The notes beneath the pieces were generated by a model. The model saw only the letters and a program-made list of their open reading frames with translations, made no database searches and was not told where the DNA came from. Shown here piece by piece: positions 36,001-48,000 of a DNA stretch of 64,000 nt (its first letter is position 1; every line of letters starts with the position of its first letter). The position numbers and the translations under genes are program-made. The DNA lies in assembly GCF_026151205.1 (NCBI RefSeq), contig NC_087083.1, positions 11,592,944 to 11,656,943 of the forward strand, in the 5' to 3' direction. The stretch is from Bolinopsis microptera. Lineage: Eukaryota; Ctenophora; Tentaculata; Lobata; Bolinopsidae.

Positions 36001-39000
36001 AAACTATTAAATTTAATAATTGCAACAATTATTGCAAAAAAATTGGTTACTAAACATTAGAAAATGTGATTAGTAAATTATTTTCATATCCGAAAATTGC
36101 TCTTTAACAAGGTCACATTCATCAAATATGGCGTGCACTCTACAGTGAAGTTGAAATATAGGACTCAAACAGAATTGATATTAGTTTCTAAGATTAAGTG
36201 TGATAGAATATTATATATAATATATATAAATATAGGTATGATTGTTGAGGCTCTCAAAGTTAACACAGTCTATTTAACAACCCTACACAATATAAGTCCA
36301 ATACCAACCAGTATAAATACTCCTGCTCCGCCTCCCAGGACAGGAACTTCGCTTTCTCTAGACAAAGTAAAACCTGACAGTACTATTCCTAATGCAACAG
36401 ATAAGTTTATTGCCAGATTGTTGACTGCAGTTGATCGAACTCCCAAACCTTTGGTTGGTAGACCCCATCTTTCATAGAGGACGAATTTGCTCATTATGGA
36501 TAGGTTTGCAACTGCAGCATCTCCTATTCCTACCAACACAGAACCTACTTCGAAACCGTATGGGAATTGTAGGAATGAAAACTTGGTTGTGGACCCAAAA
36601 GTAAAAATATATCCGGTATGAAAAGCAACGTTCCCAAAAATCATTGCAGAAAAAACATTCAACTTCTTGTCAGTAATATATGCAAGTACAAGTGCGGAGA
36701 TAAGAGCGAAGACATTAAGACTATTCATTAATAGAACTGCAGTGTCGAAATCCTTACCCGAGAATGTAAAAATTCTCTCTGTAAGGTTGAAAATGAGGAT
36801 ATTGTATAAAACATTGTTCAGGAATAGTGCTATCTCAGGCATGTAGAATGCTATTTTCCTGATACAGCTAATCCTGTCACTCCCTTTTTGGGAGTCAACA
36901 AAATCTTCAAGAGAGCCTGCATTTTCAAGAAGTCTTTTGTTATCAATACTCTGGGCCCGTCTTTGGACCACTTTGATTGCCGGTATTAGGAACAAGGGTA
37001 GGCAGGTAAAAGCTGCTAATCCTAGTCCGACAAACAGCCACCCTCCCCATGAGTACAGTTGCGCTGCTAGAATACTTGAGATGATGTTTGCTACGTGCAT
37101 GGAACAGCTTATTATTATTATGAGAATTTTGTATTCTTGCAGATAGAGGTCTACCATTTCTCCCTGAAAAAATATCATATTCAGGTCATTTATAAATGAA
37201 GGCAAGGCCTCTAGCGTAGCCTTTCACAATTGTCATGTTGAGTTAATATCAATAGTATATTTTTTCCAGGCATGGATCCACGGGTTGGGGGTGCAGAATC
37301 AGAAACTTTTATCAGATATTAGACGGTGAATTTGATCTATTTATCAGAGGTGATTTCATCTAAATCACATTCTGGTCAATGAATTTAATAACGAATTGAC
37401 AACCACAGCAGTTGAGGAATTCCAGCATAGGACCCTGGCCTGCACCCCCAAAATGTCTTTGCTGGATCCATGTCTGAAGCTGTTTGATCTAAGAATGACA
37501 TTTCATATATAATATTCGATTCGCCATAAGTAGAAACATGATTATCTTTCTAAATTTATATCTGTATTGCTGCTTAGAAATGAGGTATATAAACCCGCTC
37601 ATAGACCAACGTGACAACACAATATAATATAATTAGAATATATTACCTGCAAAAGCAATACTAGCAAGCCAGTTGTCAATCCCTGGAGTGACCTCAATAC
37701 GGAAATTATTACGAACGCCAGTCGACCATCCGGATACCTCTCCAAAACCACGTCTAGAACTCCCATCAGGGCTAGAAAAAGTGCATTGAGAAAGAACAGT
37801 ACTGCACATCTTGTGATGACAGGACTTTGTGTTATGGCCTTTGGAAAGAACCGAAACAGATACGGACTCACCGCTGTAGTAATAAGTGTCATCGAGATCG
37901 CAATGGTACCTTTTGAAATGAAGAATTGAATGTTTACAAAATGAAATAGAGATAAATAGATATAATTCTTCAATTTTGTTCAAAAATAATCTAAATTTTT
38001 TGCCTTCCACGAGATTATGATCTGCCTTACATTTTGAGGAGTTAAAGAGGTGTAATTAAGTATTGAGTCACAGACTTCACAAAATTCAAATTAATATTCC
38101 TTACCGATGGTGCTGTTTAAATTCCTCTTCTTTAAGAACTCAAAATAGAATCCGCTAGTAAAGTTTCTAGTTGCCATGGCTGCCATACAACCCATACAGG
38201 AAAATAGAACAATAATTGCCAATTCCCAACTCCTCAGTTTATTTGTACCTGCGATGAAGATAGTGTTATCGTTGTTAAAATTCGTACCACTCGCCTGCTA
38301 ATCATTGACATACTCATAGTCTATTTTTCTGTTTCACTATCGTTCTTACCATAGCGTTCAATTCCTTTTTTCTCGCTATTTTTCGAATTAACATTTTGAA
38401 CCGTTCCATAATTTGCTATTACTCTGTCCTTCATGCCGACATTTTTCTGAAAAATTTTTAATGTCCATCAATCATTGCCCTGTTTTGCCATAAAGCAGTG
38501 GTCAACTCAGACATGCTGTATTACTAAATAAAAAAATTTAAAGAAGAAAAAATACCAAATACAACGTATTGAAAAGGACACATTTTATCAGAAAAGCTCG
38601 TTAAAAATTACACAGCAGTCGTGAAATCTACAGTGGAAAGTGGGGTGAAAAACGAATGAAAATAATCGAAACGAAAAGTGTTCACGAGGATATAATGGTT
38701 AAAATGCAGAACGAGAATGGCACAAACTCAGGGATAGCCAAACGTGCACCATGTACGTGGGTCAGCAATATGAGGGTCAGCAATATTCTGAGAAATTAAA
38801 ATTTTCCAACTATTACATACAGAGGGTCGTCATAATTCGGAATCGCAATAGATGGAAGTTAAACTTCTTGTTCCTATTTGCGTTCGTTTTCTGGTCGGGT
38901 TGGGCGCAAAACTTCCACCCAAAGTATCCTCCGGAAAGTTAACTTCATGATATCATGATCCATGTTTTTTTTTCGCCGCATGGAGGAATATAATGAATAC

Positions 39001-42000
39001 TATATATATATTTCGCAGTGGAGTTCCCCTGAAGACACCCTGAAAATGTTGAAATTTGATAAAATGTGGCTAATGAGTAATTATTCAATAAATACAGCGC
39101 GGACACAATAATTCGAAGAAAACAAACTTTTCGAGGAAAACTTTCAACGAACTCAAACTTAAGGGGCCATCTACTTAATAGGACGTCCGGCATAGAGGGT
39201 GGGGGTCGTTAAAATGTTGTGAAAAATTAAATTGCTACCAACTTTTGAGCTTATGTTACTCATGACATAATTTATGTTCTATAACATGGTTTCTTTTCAG
39301 TGCCGACAGCCGCTGAAGACGACAGAGAACACGGTGCCTCCTGTAACGGGAAAAAGAAGAAAGGTAACGAAGCAGTCCAGCACGCCCCGCAGTGAGAACT
39401 TCAGCAAACCCAGAAGTGCTCACGAAAGTGGGGACCTGCCCATGGAGCTGAAGAAAATAACAAACAGTAATGTTAATACCAGGTGAGGATACTGGCTGCG
39501 TACTTACTTTGGTTACTTTGGTTGTGTTTATCCTCGTAGCAGGAAGGCTCATCAGATTTCTGACCACCTCGATGGCGAGTAGTCTACCAGAGAATTAGAC
39601 CAGCTGCAGCTATAACCGGAAGTCGGAGGGTTGTCCGGTATCAAAGCAATAAACTTGGACAAACTAACTTTAAACGACTCAAAAGTAGCTTCAGCTTTAA
39701 TACTATCAGGCACTTTGTTCCATAGTTTTGGTCCTCTTACAGCAAATGAGCTGTCATAGAGTGTCTGGTTGCTCGAGGAACTCAACCTAGACAGGGAAGG
39801 GATGATTGCTCGGGTACCATGTCTGGATGTTTTTGAGACCTAATATTGCTGCAATTGGGGACAACATTGTGAAGGATCTTCCACGTCATCAGAATGGTGT
39901 ACTGTTCCCTTCTGCGCTGCAGTGACATCAGCTTTAGATGTGAAAGCCTCTCCCAGATTGTCCGGGCAGATTGAACTATTAATAATATTCAACATTTAAA
40001 CTGATCCTGTTATTGAAGTTTCACTGTTACCTATTATACCCATATAACCATCCTAAGTAGAGGATAAAAAACAATAGTTTCATACTTGTGTACTATACAG
40101 TATACATGTTTACTATACTTGTGTACTATACATGTTTACTATACGTGTGTACTATACATGTGTATTATACTTTTTACTATACGTGTGTACTATGCATGTG
40201 TACTATACATTTCCACTATACGTGTGTACTATACATGTGTACTATACTTGTGTACTATACTTGTGTACTATACATGTGTAATATACTTGTGAACTATACT
40301 TGTGTACTATACAGTATACATGTTTACTATACTTGTGTACTATACATGTTTACTATACGTGTGTACTATACATGTGTACTATACTTTTTACTATACGTGT
40401 GTACTATACATGTGTACTATACAGTATACATGTTTACTATACTTGTGTACTATACATGTTTACTATACGTGTGTACTATACATGTGTACTATACTTTTTA
40501 CTATACGTGTGTACTATACATGTGTACTATACATTTCCACTATACGTGTGTACTATACATGTGTACTATACTTGTGTACTATACTTGTGTACTATACATG
40601 TGTACTATACTTGTGAACTATACTTAGCTTGTGTACTATACAGTATACATGTTTACTATACTTGTGTACTATACATGTTTACTATACTTGTGTACTATAC
40701 ATGTTTACTATACGTGTGTACTATACATGTGTACTATACTTTTTACTATACGTGTGTACTATACATGTGTACTATACATTTCCACTATACGTGTGTACTA
40801 TACATGTGTACTATACTTGTGTACTATACTTGTGTACTATACATGTGTACTATACTTGTGAACTATACTTGTGTACTATACATTTTTACTATACGTGTGT
40901 ACTATACTTGTGTACTATACTTGTGTACTATACTTGTGTACTATACATTTTTACTATACATGTGTACTATACTTGTGTACTATACATGTGTACTATACGT
41001 ATGTACTATACTTGTGTACTATACATGTGTACTATACATATGTACTATACTTGTGTAACTATACATGTGTACTATACTTGTGTACTATACATGTTTACTA
41101 TACGTGTTTACTATACATGTGTACTATACTTGTGAACTATACTTGTGTACTAAACATTTTTACTATACGTGTGTACTATACTTGTGTACTATACTTGTGT
41201 ACTATACTTGTGTACTATACATGTGTACTATACTTGTGTACTATACATGTGTACTATACGTGTGTACTATACTTGTGTACTATACATGTTTACTATATTT
41301 GTGTACTATACTTGTGTACTATACATGTTTACTATACTTGTGTACTATACATGTTTACTATACGTGTGTACTATACATGTGTACTATACTTTTTACTATA
41401 CGTGTGTACTATACATGTGTACTATACATTTCCACTATACGTGTGTACTATACATGTGTACTATACTTGTGTACTATACTTGTGTACTATACATGTGTAC
41501 TATACTTGTGAACTATACTTGTGTACTATACATTTTTACTATACGTGTGTACTATACTTGTGTACTATACTTGTGTACTATACTTGTGTACTATACATTT
41601 TTACTATACATGTGTACTATACTTGTGTAGTATACATGTGTACTATACGTGTGTACTATACTTGTGTACTATACATGTATACTATACATATGTACTATAC
41701 TTGTGTAACTATACATGTGTACTATACATGTGTACTATACGTGTGTACTATACATGTGTACTATACATGTGTACTATACGTGTGTACTATACGTGTGTAC
41801 TATACGTGTGTACTATACATGTGTACTATACATGTGTACTATACGTGTGTACTATACGTGTGTACTATACATGTGTACTATACATGTGTACTATACGTGT
41901 GTACTATACGTGTGTACTATACGTGTGTACTATACGTGTGTACTATACTTGTGTACTATACATTTTTACTATACATGTGTACTATACTTGTGTACTATAC

Positions 42001-45000
42001 ATGTGTACTATACGTGTGTACTATACTTGTGTACTATACATGTGTACTATACATATGTACTATACTTGTGTAACTATACATGTGTACTATACATGTTTAC
42101 TATACATGTGTACTATACGTGTGTACTATACATGTGTACTATACTTGTGTACTATACATGTGTACTATACATGTGTACTATACTTGTGTAATATACATGT
42201 TTACTATACTTGTGTACTATACATGTGTACTATACTTGTGTACTATACGTGTGTACTATACATGTGTACTATACATGTGTACTATACTTGTGTAATATAC
42301 TTGTGTACTATACATGTGTACTATACATGTGTACTATACATGTGTACTATACATGTGTACTATACATGTGTACTATACATGTGTACTATACGTGTGTACT
42401 ATACATGTGTACTATACATGTGTACTATACGTGTGTACTATACATGTGTACTATACATGTGTACTATACATGTGTACTATACTTGTGTAATATACTTGTG
42501 TACTATACGTGTGTACTATACATTTTACTATACGTGTGTACTATACATGTGTACTATACATTTTACTATACATTTTACTATACGTGTGTACTATACATGT
42601 GTACTATACATTTTACTATACATGTGTACTATACATGTGTACTATACGTGTGTACTATACATGTGTACTATACATGTGTACTATACGTGTGTACTATACA
42701 TGTGTATTATACAATATGTGGGTTAATAACATTACTCATCAGGAGCACTCCACCAACCGCCTCCTCCAAGCGCCTTCTCAACAACCAGCCTGAAAAGCGT
42801 TCCAGAAAAGAGCCAACGTTGAACGACTCAAAACCAGAGGTTGTCCAGATTCCAGATAAACTTACTGTTGGAAAAAGGAAAGGCAATATCACTTCAAAAG
42901 TTGTTAAGGTAGTCCCAGTCTTTAACAGCCTTAATATCAATGTTTAAAATTTTGATCGTTTTCATCAATTTTCGTGGCAGTAATGTTCAGAAACTTTCAC
43001 ATATTACGTTAGCGGCACAGGGAGGAAAGAGTTATGTAACAAGAAATGCGGCCGCTTTTCTTTTGTGGATGGCCGCTCAATTTCCCGATCTGTGATGGCG
43101 TATTTTATCATATTCCGTACAACCTGGGGATCCCAGGCTTTACTATTTATACTTTATAAGCATGCAAATACGGCGGAGTGATAGGCCGAGCGCCGCCCAG
43201 TTAATTCTATATTAAATCTGAAAATCGTGTACATTTCTATCATGTAACATGCACTAACCATATGTTTATTGTTTATGCAACCTGATATGACACGGATCTG
43301 ACCAAAATAGTAATACTAACTCGAAATAATATGCTATCAATAAGTGCCTAGTGGGATACCTACATGGTGAAATTAACGATTTACTTGATCGCCAATAATA
43401 ATTTAATTCAGAATATCTCGCAAAATAACTTTGCTGTGAGAAGATGAAGATCAGACCTCGTTATTTGTGCAGTTATATTAGGAACGTGGGCGACATACTC
43501 GCAAGCTACCGTATACGGAAAAAACTCGTTCGCTAACCCTCACACAGAAGTCATGGATCGGGAAAAAATGCTAACAGGGAGTCTCATTGGCACTGTTACT
43601 AACATTTTCGTGAACCGCTGCTACAATTAAAATTCTGCTCAGATAAAAAAATCGGCAGCACCAAAAAAGTCTCAAGGACCGAAGAAAGCAGGTATTGAGG
43701 CCCCTCTACCAGTGAACTCCGTGATTGTGAACTCCACTCAGAAAACAAAGTAAGCAACTGGCAACATTATTATAATTGGAAGTGTTTATTTTCTTGTTAT
43801 TAACCCATTCAGTTCGTTTAGCTCTATCTTTTGAACCAAGTCATTTATTGAGTGACATCGTTCATTAAATCTGCTATACTTGGGGGGGGGGGGGGGGGGG
43901 GGCAACGCCCCAAAAGGCCCCACACATATCGAAAATCCGAAAAGGGCCCTAGATATCGGGGCCGATTGAATAAACCATTGATCCAACGGAATCTTTAGCC
44001 CACTCCCTAGACTAGTTACTAACCACCTGGCCACTCAGCCTTTAAATGTTAAAATTGTGTGTGACTAAAATTGTGCGTGACTAAAATTGTGCGTGACCAA
44101 AATTGGTAAAGAAAGTATGTGCTACTTTGTTATGTTCGAAAAAAGGAAGTAGATGACGTTCAGAATAGGAAGTTGTCTCATCCAATGTGTTTCTGAGAAA
44201 AGGGTTTAAGTTATTAACTTTCTTCCCAGGTACACTCTAGAAGAAGTATTAGGATCAGGTGGATTTGGTTATATCTACATAGTCACCGTCGAGGGCACAA
44301 AGCGCAAAGCTGTCATGAAAGTCGTAAGTTATAAATATAATTAAATGTAACAATATCTGGGGGGGGGGGGCCAACCATATTAAAGTTTTTTAAGTATATC
44401 CCCGGGTCAAAATCGGAAAAAATCCTACATTTTAATATACTTTAATATACCTACAATTAGAAGATTTATATTCTTCGTTAAGATTTACATGATGAACTAT
44501 ATTTTTCACTCAGATTCGCAAGATAAGCCTGTTTTAGGACTAGTACATGAATTTCCATCCAGATTGGTCAAAAATTGGCTGAGCTATGAGCTTTAAAAAA
44601 ATATGCCCATATTTGGGCATACGCTTTTGCCCAAATTCGCTTTTGCCCAAATTCGATAAAATTTCAATATTTTTTAATGAGACTAACTCTATGTGAAAGA
44701 TATAACTCAGTGTTTGTTGAATATAGTGGATATTAAGTAAAAAGACCTCCATGAACAAAATTGGGAAAATTGCACATAATATCTCGGTTCGGAATACTAG
44801 CCAAAATGGCTTCATTAAAATTGAAATATCTCCATCAGTTTTCAATATTTTTTCAAGAACTTTTTGGAATCGATTGAGAATTGCATTTCAAGCTTATTTT
44901 GGGCAACAATTTTTGATGTAGGCCTCCAAGGAGATAGGGATATATTAAAGTATATTGTAGGTATATTAAAGTATATTAAAGTATATCCCCGGGTCAAAAT

Positions 45001-48000
45001 CGGGAAAAATCCTACATTTTAATATACTTTAATATGGTTGCCCCCCCCCCCCCCCCCCCCCCCCAATATCTGGACAGGGACTCTTGACAAACTCCGCTCT
45101 ATTTAAAACGGTAGCTTGGCTTTTTCGATTTATCGAACTTTTAAGGGGGGTTCAGGCTAGGAAACATGAATTTGATCGTTTAGGTCTTGGGTTGTGGTTA
45201 GGGTTATGGATAGCTTCGGGGCTATGGTTAGGGTTGGGATTTCTTAGATCTTTTCTGAGATTCATAAATTTTATAGATTCTTTTCTGAGACTCAGATTTC
45301 TTAGATTTCGTTTTCAAAATCACCTGGACACCCTTTTGATAATGATTACTGAGTAGATTATACTAACCATTTGACATGAGTTCCACATACAGGAGCCTCA
45401 AGATAATGGACCCTTATTCAGCGAGATGCACTTCTATCAGCGTGCTGGAAAGAGTGACCAGCTCCAATCCTGGACCAAATCTAACAAACTCAAATACTTG
45501 GGGATACCCGAGATGTATGGGTTTGGGATACACCTTTACAACAAGATCAAATACAGGTAGGGAGTATCTGTGTGTTAAATGTTCATTAGTTTCAGAATAG
45601 GAAATATAAGCATAGCTTTCCTTAAGTTTTTTTTTTAAATGAGGTGTGCAGTCAGTGTAGCTTTCGTTGCAATTACCGAGCTCTCTTATCTTTTGTAACT
45701 TGCGATAAGTTTAGTTTACTGCTACCGCGTAGTTACTAGTTAGCCTTTGCGTGTGTACTTGTACATTCCTATACAAGTACACTATGGAGGATGATCTTAA
45801 TGTGACCCAATCTCTGGAGGAAATTCAAGCATTCGATTATGATGAACTGGAAAATGTTGAGGGCTGTGTTACTAAGTGGTTCATTGCGTTGGAAAAGAAC
45901 TGAAAATCGAAAACGTCAACCATGATATTTATGAAGATATGTTTATAAAAGGACTCTGGCACTCTGGCTTGTGGAGGCAATAGACCTCGTTCGACGGCAG
46001 GAATGCCAGATCGCTAGCATGACGGAGAATGGAGATCATCCATTGCTTCAAGACGGAAGCGTTAGCAAACAAGGAAAAGGTGATCAGGCTGCAGGGCCAG
46101 CTGCTTGTGCAGAGGGACAAACAACTACAGTTGCTTAAGACGTCGGTTGAAGAGACAGTGCAAACAACGGTGGAGTCAGGGATTCAGAGCTACAGTGCAG
46201 CTGTACAACAGAACAGTGCAAGTGGTACGGTCTACAACAGTAACATTCTGAAGAAGGTGATGAAGAGTGTGGCTGCAGAGGAGGACAGGAGCAAGAACCT
46301 GATTGTGTTTGGGCTGAAAGAAGAGGAGAAAGAACAGCTTCCAGCGCTAGTAACCGCAGTTTTGGAGGAGATTAGAGAGAAACCTCATTTCGAAGCGACT
46401 AGAGTCGGCTAGAGTCGACCAGTCAAGATCACCGTCCCAAGCTCAACAACAGTTCATCAGATTCTAATGAAAACAGGGAGACTGAGGCTAGTTGAGACCC
46501 ACAAAGATGTATGGATCTGTCCAGATAGATCCAGCGAAGAACGAGCAACGAGGAAGTATCTGGTCACTGACCTGAAGAAGGAGAGGGCTGAACAGACTCA
46601 TACAGCCTCGTTTTTTATTGTTTCACACTTTTCATATTTTATAATTTTATTACTAGGTGGAGGTGATGTTATTGAGACTTTGGCCGGCCATAAAACTCGT
46701 GTTTTGAAAGTTTTGAAAGTTGTCCTCTGTACTTTTTTCACGCTTTTTAGCATTTATACATTTCGGCCCAATTTATATGTTTGTTCGATTTAATGTACAT
46801 TTGTATATTTGCTATTTTGTAAAAGTATCAAATCAGCATTCAGCATTTAATAAATTATTGATGATTTAAAGTATAAAGCTGCCAAAAAGAGGAAAAAATA
46901 AATGAGCAAAAAGAAAAGAGGAAAGAAGGACTAGAGAAAATAAAAGGGAGAAATTGCCAAACTTTTCTCAATTTACTTAGTTTATTCCACGGATTTTCTG
47001 ACCTCCCTTATTTCGAAAACGGTCGCAAAGGTATTTTAAGATATATCCATGTGAGGAATGACCATTGATTTGATCTCTTTCTAATTGGTATATGCCTTGG
47101 TCAGGTACTTGGTTATGCCGTTATTCGAAGGAGACCTATTAAAGAAGCACGAAGAACACAAGAAGAAATTCTCCATACAGACTGCCCTTATCCTCTGTAT
47201 TCGGTAAATGTTTGAACTTCTTAGCTTGTTTAATACAGGATGGCCCAGAAGTAACTGCCCACAGGCAACCCTTTAACTTTGACACGAATAACATGAGTTA
47301 TTAAAGTCAGAGGGGGGTAAAAATAAATTTTCCAGTTTTCACATATTATGTGTTAGAGCTGCTGGAAACGAACAAGGAAAAAAACCGGACTGAAACTTGA
47401 ATTTGTCAAAAATCACATTGTGTCATTTTGTTAACCTCATATTTCAAGAATAAAAGCAAAAATCAAGATTCTAAAACATAACGTTTTTGCGTGACACCCC
47501 AAAGAACACCCGTACCGAGTTTCAGCTCCTGGTTGTGGTCTTTTCCAAAAGTGAAGGTTAACCTTTTTTGAGTTTAAGTTTAAGTTTTACATGTAATTAC
47601 AGGTAAACCGCAATATTTGTTGCGCGATATCTCAAAAACGCAAGGTCAAATCTCAGTTCGGTTTTTTTCTTCTTTTTCGTTTCCAACAGCTCTAGCTCAT
47701 GTGTGAAAACTGGAAAAATGATTTTAACCCCCCCCCCCCCCTTCTGGCCTTAAAGGGTTGCGTGTGGCCCTGTTCGTCGTCCGCCCCGCGTTTTAGCATG
47801 TTTAACAAGACTAATATACTGGAGGGGGGTGTAGTATAGTCCCTCAGCATATTACAATGCATATTCCCTGCAGGATGGTAGAAGCACTGCAGTACATGCA
47901 CGAGGCTAGCTACGTGCACGCAGATATCAAGAGCGCTAATATTCTCCTCAGGAACGGCGGCAAAGAGGTACGATTATATTCTACTGCATTTATGTGCATC

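Noticed and set aside
36097-36477. Plus-strand 126-codon frame
   Set aside because: It is the complement shadow of the last exon of the SLC18B1-like gene.
44359-45063. G-runs and C-runs as sequencing or scaffolding artefacts
   Set aside because: The runs sit exactly at element borders next to matching flanking repeats in several independent places, which random errors would not produce. Run lengths themselves may be inexact.
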